A DNA stretch of 64,000 nucleotides from Marinobacter xestospongiae (GCF_023156385.1 NZ_JAKZAK010000010.1:21922-85921); one strand, 5' to 3'. Positions 31,196 through 40,994 are shown, counted from the stretch's first letter. A program made the numbers and translations. Notes: a model not told the origin generated them from the sequence alone.

Positions 31196-31940
31196 GCTCC
31201 ATGTCTTCCAGGTGAATCTGGTATCGGCTGCCATCCGGTTCTTTCTGGGTCAGCCGTACCAGCAGGTGTTGCCATTGGGGCGCGAACCACATCAGCGTTT
31301 CGCGCCCGCTGCCTTCCCCACGGACCTTCTCCACCACCAAGGTTTCCACTTCACCCAGCTCCGTCTGCAGAGGCTCCTGACGAATGACCTGGAAACGGTC
31401 TTCGTCGTAGCGGCCCTTGTCCACCACCTGATAGGTCACGTCGGTCAATCCCGCCCGCAGGTCCTGATGGAGCTGCAGTTGGTAGCCCAGCGGGTCCAGA
31501 CTGCCGGGCCGGAGCGGCAACTCGAAGGTCTTGCCCTCATAGCGACCGGACACCATGCCGTCCTGCCAGTTGAAGTCAATCAGCCGCTCGCGATCGCGGA
31601 TCAGCATGCCGGACAGGTGGTAGCGATAGCGCAGAGGGATCACGCGATGATCCTGCCAGCGGAAGATCACCGACTCGGTGATGTTGGCAATGAATGACGA
31701 TACCCTGAAATCGTAGTGCCACAGGCCACTGTCCAGTTGTCGCAGCGTGCGGGTGGCGCCGCCATCAATTGCCACGCCCTTGTCCAGTGAGGCGCTGAAA
31801 CTGGCCTCGTAGGGCGTCAGCGAGAGCGCCGAGGTCGCCTCGGAAGGTGTGGTGGCGGCCGCGCTGGCTGTGCTGGTCATGAGCAGCACGGCGCCGATCA
31901 TGGCGGCCGAGAACAGTCGGTGCAGGACCGGGGTGGGCAT
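31170..31940 (-). CDS. DUF3108 periplasmic protein
   Basis: Exported protein of 256 aa with a signal peptide (hydrophobic stretch at 9-27, AMIGAVLLMTSTASAAA, cleavage near an ASA). The mature part is beta-rich and matches DUF3108: LTPYEASFSASLDKG near the start, then RYRYHLSGML and DPLGYQLQLHQDLRAG. Family function unknown; an envelope role is likely from export alone. Pseudomonas has the same gene next to purN. Its 3' end overlaps avtA by 26 bp tail-to-tail, and purN lies 143 bp upstream on the same strand. Confidence 0.85.
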   Translation of the reverse strand: MPTPVLHRLFSAAMIGAVLLMTSTASAAATTPSEATSALSLTPYEASFSASLDKGVAIDGGATRTLRQLDSGLWHYDFRVSSFIANITESVIFRWQDHRVIPLRYRYHLSGMLIRDRERLIDFNWQDGMVSGRYEGKTFELPLRPGSLDPLGYQLQLHQDLRAGLTDVTYQVVDKGRYDEDRFQVIRQEPLQTELGEVETLVVEKVRGEGSGRETLMWFAPQWQHLLVRLTQKEPDGSRYQIHLEDMELSERPTPP

Positions 31941-32083
31941 GGACGGGCTCTCCGGGCAACGTCGTGATGAGTGCGGGATTGCAGCCAGGGCGGAAATATC
32001 GCCCTGGCTCGCTCACAGTGTAGCCCGAAGGGAAAGTCTCCGGAATGACAGGGCGTTAACCCGGCCTCCTTGGCCAGGCGTTC

Positions 32084-32752
32084 TCAGGCTTCCTCGGCCG
32101 GCAGCACCAGGGGCTGGGTCAGCGGGGTGCCGTCAAAGGTGGCGTGTTCGTCATCCAGCTGAACCCGGCCTTCGCAGAACCAGCGCAGTACGATGGGGTA
32201 CAGTACGTGCTCCTGCTGTTGCACCCGGGCAGCGAGGCTCTGGGCGTCATCATCAGCGGCCACGGCCACCTCGGCCTGGGCGATCACCGGGCCGCCATCC
32301 AGGTCTTCGGTGACGAAGTGAATTGACACGCCGTGGCGTTGGTCGCCGGCATCGAGAGCGCGCTGGTGGGTGTTGAGGCCCGTGTATTTCGGCAGCAGCG
32401 ACGGATGGATGTTCAGCATCCGGCCGCGGAAGGCGTTGACGAATCCGGGTGTGAGAATGCGCATAAATCCGGCAAGCACCACCACGTCGGGGCTGTGGCG
32501 CTCAATCTCCGCTTTCAGGGCGGTGTCGAACTCATCGCGGGAGCCGAATTTCTGGTGGTCCACGGTGAAGGTCTCGATGCCGGCCCGTTTGGCGCGTTCC
32601 AGGGCCAGAACGTCCGGCCGATTGCTGCCGACAGCGACGATCTGCCCCGGGTAGTCCCGCTCCCGGGTGGCTTCGATCAGTGCCTGCAGATTGCTGCCGC
32701 TGCCGGATACCAGCACCAGGATGCGGGGATCGGTCAGTTCCTGGTTCATCAT
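32084..32752 (-). CDS. purN: Phosphoribosylglycinamide formyltransferase
   Basis: Transfers a formyl group from 10-formyl-THF to GAR, the third step of purine synthesis. The 222 aa match the family (E. coli 212). The N-terminus has the phosphate-binding [13 protein letters not shown], the active-site region is [25 protein letters not shown], and [19 protein letters not shown] with D at the end of the pattern completes the catalytic N-H-D set. The start overlaps the purM stop (ATGA), so purM-purN is translationally coupled, with purM transcribed first. Confidence 0.97.
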   Translation of the reverse strand: MMNQELTDPRILVLVSGSGSNLQALIEATRERDYPGQIVAVGSNRPDVLALERAKRAGIETFTVDHQKFGSRDEFDTALKAEIERHSPDVVVLAGFMRILTPGFVNAFRGRMLNIHPSLLPKYTGLNTHQRALDAGDQRHGVSIHFVTEDLDGGPVIAQAEVAVAADDDAQSLAARVQQQEHVLYPIVLRWFCEGRVQLDDEHATFDGTPLTQPLVLPAEEA

Positions 32753-33813
32753 GCGTTCAGCAGTCCTGGCGCGTAGCGAACCGATGCGTCGGCGTCACGA
32801 TCGTCCTGGCGCTCGATGGTGCCGATTTCCCAGGCCTGCTCACCCATGGATTGCAGGGCGTCCAGGGCCAGCTGTTTCTGGTTGGCCGGTACGCAGATGA
32901 TCATGCCCACGCCGCAGTTGAAGGTGCGGTACATCTCTTCAATGGCCACGTTGCCGTTGTCCTGCAACCACTGGAAGACGGGTGGTAGTTGCCAGCTGTT
33001 GGTGTCGATGGCGGCCACGGTTCCCTTGGGAAGCACGCGGGGAACGTTCTCCGGCAGGCCGCCGCCGGTGATGTGGGACATGGCCCGGATCTCGACTTCG
33101 CAGCGCAGTTGCAGCAGGTTCTTGACGTAGATGCGTGTCGGCGCCATCAGCGCGTCGGCCAGGGTTTGACCTGCCAGGTCCTGCTGCAGGTCAGCGTCGC
33201 TGACTTCGATGATCTTGCGAATCAGTGAGTAACCGTTGGAGTGGGGGCCGGAGGAGCCCAGGGCGATAAGGGCGTCGCCTTCCTGGACCTGGGAGCCGTC
33301 GATGATCTCGCCGCGCTCGACCACGCCAACACAGAAACCGGCCAGGTCGTAGTCGTCGCCTTCGTACATGCCGGGCATTTCGGCAGTCTCACCACCCACC
33401 AGGGCGCAGCCGGAGAGCTCGCAACCGGTGCCGATGCCTTCCACCACCTGGGCGGCCACATCAACGTTGAGCTTGCCGGTGGCGTAGTAGTCCAGGAAGA
33501 ACAGTGGCTCGGCGCCGCCAACCACCAGATCGTTGACGCACATGGCAACCAGGTCGATACCGATGCTGTCGTGCTTGTTCAGTTGCATGGCCAGGCGAAG
33601 CTTGGTGCCCACTCCGTCGGTACCGGATACCAGCACCGGCTCTTTGTAGCCGGCGGGGATGGCCACCGTGGCGCCAAAACCACCCAGACCGCCGAGGACT
33701 TCCGGGCGTCGGGTGCGGGCCGCAGTATCCTTGATGCGATGGACCAGGTCATTGCCGGCGTCAATGTCGACACCCGCGTCGCGGTAGGTGAGGGAGGGCT
33801 TGCGTTCGCTCAT
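32749..33813 (-). CDS. purM: Phosphoribosylformylglycinamidine cyclo-ligase (AIR synthase)
   Basis: ATP-dependent ring closure of FGAM to AIR in purine synthesis. From the ATG at 33813 the protein is 354 aa (E. coli 345); an open in-frame extension upstream lacks a ribosome site and crosses the promoter. The N-terminus [20 protein letters not shown] is canonical, followed by [24 protein letters not shown] and the C-terminal THITGGG-type [15 protein letters not shown] segment. purM leads a purMN operon, with a good promoter directly upstream. Confidence 0.98.
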   Translation of the reverse strand: MSERKPSLTYRDAGVDIDAGNDLVHRIKDTAARTRRPEVLGGLGGFGATVAIPAGYKEPVLVSGTDGVGTKLRLAMQLNKHDSIGIDLVAMCVNDLVVGGAEPLFFLDYYATGKLNVDVAAQVVEGIGTGCELSGCALVGGETAEMPGMYEGDDYDLAGFCVGVVERGEIIDGSQVQEGDALIALGSSGPHSNGYSLIRKIIEVSDADLQQDLAGQTLADALMAPTRIYVKNLLQLRCEVEIRAMSHITGGGLPENVPRVLPKGTVAAIDTNSWQLPPVFQWLQDNGNVAIEEMYRTFNCGVGMIICVPANQKQLALDALQSMGEQAWEIGTIERQDDRDADASVRYAPGLLNA

Positions 33814-33851
33814 GGTAGTGAAAACCGTTTTGGCCGAAGGATAGGCGCGGG

Positions 33852-33880
33852 ATTTTACCAGTTGCGAAGGGGCGCTCCAA
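33852..33880 (-). promoter_or_regulatory. Promoter for purMN
   Basis: On the - strand, TTGGAG and TAAAAT are 17 bp apart, with the -10 centred about 40 bp upstream of the purM ATG. Good match to sigma-70. No convincing PurR box was seen around it. Confidence 0.65.
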
Positions 33881-34024
33881 CTGCATTTCCCCTGACGTCC
33901 TCCAGCCACGGGGCCCATCGCTCCGTATGGCCGTTTTTTTGCCGTGGCAGCGCGGCCGGGTTGCTACTCAGCGTTGGGGCCTTGGTGTATCCTATGCGCC
34001 ACAAAACGGAATGCAGGGTGATTC

Positions 34025-35368
34025 ATGCCAGGACACGGTCTTACGCACAAAACGACAACCTTCCCCAACGCCCGCTGGCTCAGGCGCCTGGTGCCGCTGT
34101 TGCTGGCTCTGGTGTGGTCGTCAGCGTCGGCGGTTACGGTGGAAGGGCTTTATGCCGTTGAGGTGCCTGTCGCCGGATCTGGCCAGAGCCAGTTGGAGGC
34201 CGGGGCCCGAGAGGGGCTCAAACAGGTGCTGCTGCGGGTGTCGGGCCATTCCAGCATCCTCCAGCGGGAAGAGCTGGCACCGGTACTGGAGCAGTCGGAA
34301 TCGCTGCTGCAAACCTATCAGTTTCTGCGGGGTGGTGGTCGTGGCTATCGCCTGCGAATGACGTTTGGCGCGGTCGGGGTAAACCAGGCGCTGTCGTCGA
34401 TTGATGCGCCGGTGTGGGGCGCCAACCGCCCGCTGGCGCTGGCCTGGGTGGCGGTGCAGCAGGGTGCCAGCCGGGAGCTGGTGACTCAGCCCCGGATCAA
34501 TGACGACGGTGAAGCCGCTTCTGGCGGTCGCTGGTATCGGGCTTTCCAGGCGGCTGCGGCCCGACGGGGGCTGCCGCTGGCATTTCCGCCCCAGGCCTGG
34601 GGCGGGGATCGGGAGCTGCTGTCGGAAGTCTGGGGGCAGTTCCTGGGTGAGCTTCGCTCGGCGTCGGAAGACCTCAGTCACGACCTGCTGGCGTCGGTAC
34701 GGATCAGTCGTTCCGGTAGCGGCTGGCAGGGTGCCTGGGTGCTGGACGGCCGCGGACTGGAAGAATCGGACCGCGCCATTCAGGCCGGCTCGCCAGAGGC
34801 CCTCGCGGAGCGTATGGTGGGGCATTGGGCTGACCTGCTGGCCTCCCGCTATGCGGTGGCAGCCGGCGAAATCGCCGATTCTCCGCAGGTGGACATCGTA
34901 CTGGACAATGTTGAGCGGATGACCGATTACGCCGCGGCCAAGGCGGCGCTGGATGGTTTGACGCCAGTGCTGAAAGTTGGCCCGGTACGGGTGACGCCAA
35001 CCCGGGTGGTGCTGCGGGTGGCATTCTCGGGTGAGCTGGCCCAGTTGCGGGAGTACATGGCGCTGGACCCGCGCTTTGTCTCCGAGGAAGCGACAGTGAT
35101 GGCTGCAGAGGACAATGCCGCAGAAGGCATTGCCGCCACCGACGATGTGGCACAGACTGCCAGTGGGCAACTCACAGCAACCGCCGGTGGCGACGTTGAC
35201 GGACAGGCAGCGGCGGGTGAGGGTGATGTTGCGCCACCGGTGTTTCGTTACCAGTCATCGGCGCTGAATCCCGAGGACAGTGAACAGGCCTTTGAGTCGC
35301 TGTACCCCATTCTTCACTATCGCTGGCAGCGGGCTCCCTCCGCTGGTGGCGATGCCGGCCAGCCCTAG
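34025..35368 (+). CDS. DUF2066 periplasmic protein
   Basis: Protein of 447 aa with an N-terminal signal sequence (LRRLVPLLLALVWSSASA, residues about 19-36). The mature N-terminus VEGLYAVEVPVAGSGQSQLEAG and the following GLKQVLLRVSGHSSIL are typical of DUF2066. The Ala/Gly/Asp-rich segment at about 355-400 looks disordered. Function unknown. It sits between purM (divergent) and the CDP-alcohol transferase/hda pair, the same neighbourhood as in Pseudomonas, so it may be co-transcribed with the next two genes (30 bp and overlap). Confidence 0.85.
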   Translation: MPGHGLTHKTTTFPNARWLRRLVPLLLALVWSSASAVTVEGLYAVEVPVAGSGQSQLEAGAREGLKQVLLRVSGHSSILQREELAPVLEQSESLLQTYQFLRGGGRGYRLRMTFGAVGVNQALSSIDAPVWGANRPLALAWVAVQQGASRELVTQPRINDDGEAASGGRWYRAFQAAAARRGLPLAFPPQAWGGDRELLSEVWGQFLGELRSASEDLSHDLLASVRISRSGSGWQGAWVLDGRGLEESDRAIQAGSPEALAERMVGHWADLLASRYAVAAGEIADSPQVDIVLDNVERMTDYAAAKAALDGLTPVLKVGPVRVTPTRVVLRVAFSGELAQLREYMALDPRFVSEEATVMAAEDNAAEGIAATDDVAQTASGQLTATAGGDVDGQAAAGEGDVAPPVFRYQSSALNPEDSEQAFESLYPILHYRWQRAPSAGGDAGQP

Positions 35369-35398
35369 GCTGGCCGTCTGGCGAAACGGAGTCGACGG

Positions 35399-35956
35399 AT
35401 GACCCACAGCTGGCGCTGGATTCCCAACGCGCTGACGTTTCTTCGGGCGTTCCTGATCCTGCCGTTTGCTATTGCGCTTTGGGAAGGTAACTACCGGCCA
35501 GCCTTGGTGATTTTTCTGTTGGCCGCGGTCACCGACGCCTTCGACGGGTTTCTGGCAAGGCAGTTTGACTGGCGCAGCCGTATTGGCGCGGTGGCGGACC
35601 CCCTGGCCGACAAGGCCTTGCTGATTACCTCCTATCTCATGCTGTCGCTCACCGGGGTTCTGCCCATGTGGCTGTTCCTGCTGGTGTTGGGGCGGGATCT
35701 ATTGATCGTTGCCGGCGGCCTCGCGTTCCATTACGGTATCGGCCGTTTCGAGATGCAGCCCAGTTTTCTGGGCAAGTTCAATACTCTGGTGCAGATTCTG
35801 GTGGTTCTGGTAATCATCATGATGCTGGCCGGAGTCCCGCTCCAGCCCTGGGTGAAGGAAGCGGGAATTGTGCTGGTGGCACTGTCGACGATCATCAGCG
35901 GTATTCATTACGTAGTGGTGTGGAGTATGCGGGCGTGGAGGGCAAAGAGGCATTGA
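35399..35956 (+). CDS. CDP-alcohol phosphatidyltransferase family protein
   Basis: Membrane enzyme of 185 aa with about five helices. The family signature D-G-x2-A-R-x8-G-x3-D-x3-D is intact: DGFLARQFDWRSRIG, followed by AVADPLADK. This predicts transfer of a phosphatidyl group from CDP-diacylglycerol to an alcohol. The small size and sequence resemble PgsA-like proteins, so phosphatidylglycerophosphate synthesis is possible, but the acceptor cannot be assigned by eye. The stop overlaps the hda start (TTGA). Confidence 0.88.
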   Translation: MTHSWRWIPNALTFLRAFLILPFAIALWEGNYRPALVIFLLAAVTDAFDGFLARQFDWRSRIGAVADPLADKALLITSYLMLSLTGVLPMWLFLLVLGRDLLIVAGGLAFHYGIGRFEMQPSFLGKFNTLVQILVVLVIIMMLAGVPLQPWVKEAGIVLVALSTIISGIHYVVVWSMRAWRAKRH

Positions 35957-36657
35957 GTGGTCCTCAGCTGACCCTGGGCGTGAAGCTCAGGGATGATGCC
36001 AGATTCGACAACTTTCATGGCGAGCGCAACGCGTCCGCGGCCAACCGCCTCAAGCAGCTGGTGGATGCCGGCGGTGGCAGCGGGTTGCAGGTGGTGGTGC
36101 TGTGCGGGGATTCCGACACCGGCAAGAGCCACCTGTTGCAGGCTGCCTGTCACCAGGCGGAGGGACGTTCAGAGCGGACCGTCTGCATCAGCATGGAGGA
36201 AGTGCTGCCCTTTGGTCCTGGCGCACTCGCTGGCCTGGAGCAACTGGATCTGATCTGCCTGGACGACCTGGACCTGATCGCCGGCAAGGCGGACTGGGAG
36301 GAGGCGGTGTTTCACCTCTATAACCGCATCCTCGACCGGGGACGCCGGTTGATGGTGAGTCTGTCGGCTCCTCCGAGTGTGGTGTCGTTTGGTTTGCGGG
36401 ACCTGCTGTCGCGGTTGCAGCATGGGCTGGTGATCCAAGTTGGTATCTACCGGGACGATGACCGGCTGACCATTCTTCGAACCCGCGCCGAGCAGCGGGG
36501 ATTGGTACTGGCGGATGATGTTGCGGGCTTCATCATGCGACGGGCGCCGAGAAAACTGGCGGACCTGCTGGCCATTCTGGACAGGCTGGACGAAAATTCC
36601 CTGCGGGCCCAGCGAAAACTGACGATACCCTTCGTCAAGTCGGTCATGGGCTGGTAA
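35953..36657 (+). CDS. hda: DnaA regulatory inactivator Hda
   Basis: AAA+ protein that, with the DNA-loaded sliding clamp, stimulates DnaA-ATP hydrolysis and so prevents over-initiation. I take the TTG at 35953, which overlaps the previous stop as TTGA and has GGAGG ten bases upstream; this gives 234 aa (E. coli 233) beginning MSGPQLTLGVKL. The N-terminal QLTLGV segment is the clamp-binding motif expected in Hda (QL[SP]LPL-like). The Walker A region is GDSDTGKSHLLQA and Walker B is LICLDDLD. A GTG at 35935 is the alternative start. Confidence 0.93.
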   Translation: MSGPQLTLGVKLRDDARFDNFHGERNASAANRLKQLVDAGGGSGLQVVVLCGDSDTGKSHLLQAACHQAEGRSERTVCISMEEVLPFGPGALAGLEQLDLICLDDLDLIAGKADWEEAVFHLYNRILDRGRRLMVSLSAPPSVVSFGLRDLLSRLQHGLVIQVGIYRDDDRLTILRTRAEQRGLVLADDVAGFIMRRAPRKLADLLAILDRLDENSLRAQRKLTIPFVKSVMGW

Positions 36658-36920
36658 GCGTCCGGACCGGATAATAGCGGGTTAAGGCCGGACAAGCTCA
36701 GTTCAGATAACTCAGTTGGATTGGCTAACGCCGTTTTAGATAACCAAGAGAGCCGGGCAAACGGCTCCAGAATACTCAAGGAACAACTCAGGCACGTGAC
36801 AGGCCTGGACAACCTCAGGGACCGCCAGTGTGTCACTGTCCGGAGAGTGTGGTCAGCACGCCTGTGCCAGACCGTCGCCCGGCCGACAGTCGGTCCCCAC
36901 GCACACATCCAGGGGACAGT

Positions 36921-37718
36921 ATGAGAAGAGTCGTATTCAATCAGAAAGGGGGTGTTGGCAAATCCAGCATCACCTGTAACCTGGCGGCCATCAGCGCTGC
37001 CCGTGGCAAGCGTACGCTGGTGGTGGATCTGGACCCCCAGGGCAACTCCACCCATTACCTGCTGGGCAAACCTGCGGCGGAACTCCGGGATACGGTGGCG
37101 GATCTGCTGGAGCAGACCGTGGCGTTCACCATGTTCAACCGTCGTCCCGACGAATTTGTTCACGCCAGCCCGTTTCCCAACCTGTTTGTCATGCCCTCCA
37201 GCCCGGAGCTGGACTTCCTTGAGCGCAAGCTGGAGGCCAAGCACAAGATCTACAAGCTGAGGGAGGCGCTGAAAAAGCTCGGTGAGCAGTTCGACGCCAT
37301 CTACATCGACACCGCGCCGGCGCTGAATTTCTACACCCGCTCGGCTCTGATCGCCGCCCAGCGTTGCCTGATCCCGTTTGACTGCGACGACTTCTCGCGC
37401 CAGGCGTTGTACAACATTCTTAATGAAATCCGTGATCTGCAGGAAGATCACAACGACGAGCTGGTGGTCGAAGGCATTGTGGCCAACCAGTTCCAGCCCC
37501 GCGCCAGTCTGCCCAAAAAACTGGTGGCGGAATTGCTGGAAGAGGGGTTGCCGGTGTTACCGGTGCGGCTGTCCAGCTCCGTCAAAATGAAAGAGTCCCA
37601 CCAGAGCCGGGAACCATTGATTCATATGGCTCCCAAACACGCCCTGACTCAGCAGTTTGAGCGCCTGTTCAGTGTGCTCAATGGTGAGCAGGTGGAACTG
37701 GAGCCTCTGGCCGACTGA
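36921..37718 (+). CDS. ParA-family ATPase (orphan)
   Basis: Protein of 265 aa with a deviant Walker A (QKGGVGKSSITCN, residues 7-19) and the Walker A' segment VVDLDPQGNST, both characteristic of ParA/MinD ATPases. There is no N-terminal helix-turn-helix extension, so it is the small ParA type. No ParB or parS-like gene lies nearby, so cargo is unknown; partners could be chemotaxis, pilus or other polar complexes. The ATG has AGGGG six bases upstream. The 263-bp gap from hda holds a short hairpin (GAGCCG/CGGCTC, 36750-36767). yqcC follows. Confidence 0.9.
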   Translation: MRRVVFNQKGGVGKSSITCNLAAISAARGKRTLVVDLDPQGNSTHYLLGKPAAELRDTVADLLEQTVAFTMFNRRPDEFVHASPFPNLFVMPSSPELDFLERKLEAKHKIYKLREALKKLGEQFDAIYIDTAPALNFYTRSALIAAQRCLIPFDCDDFSRQALYNILNEIRDLQEDHNDELVVEGIVANQFQPRASLPKKLVAELLEEGLPVLPVRLSSSVKMKESHQSREPLIHMAPKHALTQQFERLFSVLNGEQVELEPLAD

Positions 37719-37768
37719 CGGCCGGGCCGAAGTCGAGTCAGACACGCGTCGAGCAAGAGAGAGATACT

Positions 37769-38098
37769 GTGAGCCATCAGCCCAACGTCACTGAGGTGGC
37801 GGACTGCCTGTTACGAATCGAGATGGAACTGCGTCGGCTGGACGCCTGGTCAGACCAGCGCCCGTCGGAGCAGGCACTGCAAAGTACCCAGCCATTCGCC
37901 GTGGACACGCTGGAATTTACCGAGTGGTTGCAGTTTATCTTCCTGGAGCGGATGAAATGGCTGGTGGAGCAGGGGCAGGCGCTGCCATCTGTCTCCGGCA
38001 TGGCGCCGATGGCTGAAGAGTACTTCCGGGCACGGGAGGGATCCGGCCTGGCGCTGATCCGGGAGCTGGAGGCGATGGACCGGCTGCTGTCGAAATGA
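37769..38098 (+). CDS. yqcC: YqcC-family (DUF446) protein
   Basis: Small soluble protein of 109 aa from a GTG start with AGAGAGA upstream. It aligns with E. coli YqcC: STQPFAVDTLEFTEWLQFIFLERM corresponds to the STQPFFMDTMEPLEWLQWVLIPRM region in that protein, followed by a short helical tail. Function is not established. It lies 50 bp after the ParA gene on the same strand and is convergent with the GGDEF/EAL gene. Confidence 0.85.
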   Translation: MSHQPNVTEVADCLLRIEMELRRLDAWSDQRPSEQALQSTQPFAVDTLEFTEWLQFIFLERMKWLVEQGQALPSVSGMAPMAEEYFRAREGSGLALIRELEAMDRLLSK

Positions 38099-38137
38099 TG
38101 CCGGTCGCCGCGGGCACAATGCTACCGTAAGTTGGCT

Positions 38138-40888
38138 TCAGGGCTCCCGTCGGGTGTGAGTCTCACCGAAGGGCATGTGGATCTGGTTTTCCGGCAGGAT
38201 CGGCCCATTCTGCCGGGCCTGGGCAAACAGGTCCGGCAACTCACCACTGGCCACCGGCGAGCAGAACCGGTGGCCCTGTAGCAGATGACAGCCGGCGGTT
38301 CGCAGGAAAAGGTCCTGCTCCTCGGTTTCCACACCGGCGGCAGCCACCGTCAGAGAAAGCTGGCGGGCCAGGTTGATCAGGGTATGGATGATCGCCTGGG
38401 TGTTCTCGTCACTGGGCGCCAGGTGCAGCAGGTGCTGATCGATTTTGACCTGGTCAAACGGCAGGTCCCGCAACAGCTTGAGCGTAGACAGGCCGCTGCC
38501 ATAGCGGTCCAGCACCAGACCCACGCCGATCTCTTTCAGCCGATGCAGGGTGCAGGCGGTTTCCTCCAGGCGATCATTGAGGATGCGTTCGTCGATCTCC
38601 ACCAGCATCAGCGCCGGGTCCAGCCGGGTGTCCTGGATAATGCGATCGACCTGCTCCGCCAGCCTGGGGTGATTGTACTGCCGTGACGACAGGTTGATGC
38701 GAATGCTCACCGGATAGCCGCTCATCGCCTGGATGGCACGGGCCTGCAGGCAGGCATTGTGGCAGATCCATTCCCCGAGGGGCTGCAATAGCCCGGTCTG
38801 TTCGGCGACATCGAGGAATTCCCCCGGAGCCAGTACGCCGCGACTGGGATGATGCCAGCGCAACAGCGCTTCCAGGCCGATGATTTTACCGTCCCGCACC
38901 TGGAACACCGGCTGGTAGTGGAGGTCAAGCTGGCTGTTGTTGATGCCGTAGCGTAGCTCCCGCTCCAGCGTGATCTGGCGCTGCATCTCCTCGTTCATGT
39001 CGGCGCTGAAGAACTGGATGTTGTTGCGGCCGGCGTTCTTGGCGCGGTACATGGCCATGTCGGCATTCTTCAGCAACTGCTCGTAACTGCGGGCGTCACC
39101 GGGGGCCAGGGTAATGCCGATACTGGAGGTGATCACCAGCTCGCCACCAGGCACGGTGATGGGTTGTACGATGGCCTCGAGGATGGAGCGGGCAACCTTC
39201 TCGCAGCCCTCGGCGCCGTTCACCCGGGTCAGCAATACCGCGAATTCATCACCACCCAGGCGGCCGATGGTGTCTTCTTCCCGCACGCAGGTGTGCAACC
39301 GGTTGGACAGTTCCTGCAGCAGGCGGTCGCCGGCATCGTGACCGAGGGTGTCGTTGATGCGTTTGAAGTGGTCCACGTCCAGGCAGATCAGCGCGCAGCT
39401 GTGACGGTGGCGAATGGCGCTGCTGATGGCCTGTTTGCAGCGATCCTCAAACAATCGCCGGTTGGCGGTGTTGGTAAGCACGTCGTAGTGAGCCAGGTAA
39501 TGCAGCTGACTCTGGGACTGGCGGATCTCGGTGATGTCCTGGCCGATAAGGATCAGCCGTCTCTGGCCTGGATCGTCCTCGTCGTTGAGACGGCTCAGAT
39601 TCCAGAGGATGAAGTGGCGGCTGCCGTTGAAGCCGTGGATTTCGGTTTCCAGGATTTCCTGGGTCAGGCCGCTGCTGAACAGCTTGAGGATTTTCCAGGA
39701 CAGCTCGTCCTGTTGCTCGGCGGGAATGAACGTGGTGCTGAGATTGCGACCGATGGCCTCGTCGCGGCTGTAGCCGAACAGTTGCTCCGAAGCGCCGTTC
39801 CACTGACGAATGACAATTTGGTCATCCACCACAATGATCGGGTTGCTGGCGGTCTCGAACAGTGCCCGGAAATGCTGGGACGAGCGTCGGAACGACTTCT
39901 CGGCCTGCTGGCGAACGAAGATTTCATCCTTGAGCTCGAAGTTGGCGATCTGCAGTTCACGGGTGCGCTGTTCCACCACGTCTTCCAGGCCGTACTCAAT
40001 CCGTTCGCGGTCTTTCAGCAGCACCCGTACGTAACAGGATGCCGCAACAATCATGGCGGTCAGCCCTTCGATCACCAGGTAGGCCTCCAGCATGCTGTGG
40101 CCGTGCTGGAGGCCGGCAATGGCACTGGCCAGGGCCGCCAGGCCCGCACCGGAAACTGCCAGCATGGCGTCTTGCAGTGAGAAGCGGGTTGCTGCCCAGA
40201 TGGTGACCGGAAACATCAGATAGAGGTTCTGTAGCGGGTCGTACCACACGACCAGCAGAATAAAACCGAGGCTGGCGAACCAGGCCATGCTCTCGAAAAG
40301 ATGGCGGCGCAGGGCTCGCAGCAACAACCCGCGATGGCGAATGCCCATCACCAGCGGTGCAATCAGGACCGCCCCAAGGAAGCCGGCGAACCAGGGTTGC
40401 AGGATGGCCTGCTGCAGATCCGGCAGGTTGGTGCCGCCGTTGAGGTAGCCAATTCCCAGGAACGGCAGGGTGGCAACGAAGCCTGCCAGGGTCAGAGTGC
40501 CGAGAAACCAGAGGAAGGCGGTGTAGTGGACCAGCGGGAATTGCCGGGCCATGACCCGCCGGTAGCCCTGCCAGGTGACCAGCGCCGCGATCAGGGTGTA
40601 GAGGCTGACCGCCAGCCACCATTCCATTCCCTGGACCCAGTCTTTGGCCCCGAGCAGTGCCGGTACCAGGGCGGCCAGCAAGGTGCCGGACACCACCGAT
40701 GGCAGCGCCTGACGCCCGTGGGTGAAGAGCAGGCCGATGGCGTAGCCTGTGGGCAGCCAGGCGGCGGGTGATTGCAGGGAGGTATCGAGCAGCAGCAGGC
40801 TGGCAAGTGCCAGGCACAGAAAGGCAGCGATATCGGCAATCAGCCGTAATCCGCCTGTTGGTCGGTTGGTGTTTGTGTCGTTGTTCAC
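38138..40888 (-). CDS. MASE1-PAS-GGDEF-EAL protein, probable diguanylate cyclase with degenerate EAL
   Basis: Membrane c-di-GMP enzyme of 916 aa. Residues about 15-290 form a MASE1 sensor with around eight helices (the family's AAWLPTGYAIGL is present). A PAS domain follows (about 330-450), then GGDEF (about 460-625) and EAL (about 650-900). The GGDEF active site is intact, with the inhibitory RxxD site as REED five residues before it. In the EAL domain, EALLRW, NLSSRQ, VEIDE and VKID are kept, but the DDFG motif reads DRYG and AEGVE reads AAGVE. Two residues needed for metal binding and catalysis in EAL phosphodiesterases are thus replaced. It is downstream of nadC. Confidence 0.93.
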   Translation of the reverse strand: MNNDTNTNRPTGGLRLIADIAAFLCLALASLLLLDTSLQSPAAWLPTGYAIGLLFTHGRQALPSVVSGTLLAALVPALLGAKDWVQGMEWWLAVSLYTLIAALVTWQGYRRVMARQFPLVHYTAFLWFLGTLTLAGFVATLPFLGIGYLNGGTNLPDLQQAILQPWFAGFLGAVLIAPLVMGIRHRGLLLRALRRHLFESMAWFASLGFILLVVWYDPLQNLYLMFPVTIWAATRFSLQDAMLAVSGAGLAALASAIAGLQHGHSMLEAYLVIEGLTAMIVAASCYVRVLLKDRERIEYGLEDVVEQRTRELQIANFELKDEIFVRQQAEKSFRRSSQHFRALFETASNPIIVVDDQIVIRQWNGASEQLFGYSRDEAIGRNLSTTFIPAEQQDELSWKILKLFSSGLTQEILETEIHGFNGSRHFILWNLSRLNDEDDPGQRRLILIGQDITEIRQSQSQLHYLAHYDVLTNTANRRLFEDRCKQAISSAIRHRHSCALICLDVDHFKRINDTLGHDAGDRLLQELSNRLHTCVREEDTIGRLGGDEFAVLLTRVNGAEGCEKVARSILEAIVQPITVPGGELVITSSIGITLAPGDARSYEQLLKNADMAMYRAKNAGRNNIQFFSADMNEEMQRQITLERELRYGINNSQLDLHYQPVFQVRDGKIIGLEALLRWHHPSRGVLAPGEFLDVAEQTGLLQPLGEWICHNACLQARAIQAMSGYPVSIRINLSSRQYNHPRLAEQVDRIIQDTRLDPALMLVEIDERILNDRLEETACTLHRLKEIGVGLVLDRYGSGLSTLKLLRDLPFDQVKIDQHLLHLAPSDENTQAIIHTLINLARQLSLTVAAAGVETEEQDLFLRTAGCHLLQGHRFCSPVASGELPDLFAQARQNGPILPENQIHMPFGETHTRREP

Positions 40889-40994
40889 GGTATCCCTACC
40901 TGCTCAGTGCTGATCGCCCCGGCATTCACCTCAGTGAACAGGGAGCTTTACACCAGTATATCGGGCGGCTAACCCCGAATCCGGCGACCAGTCC

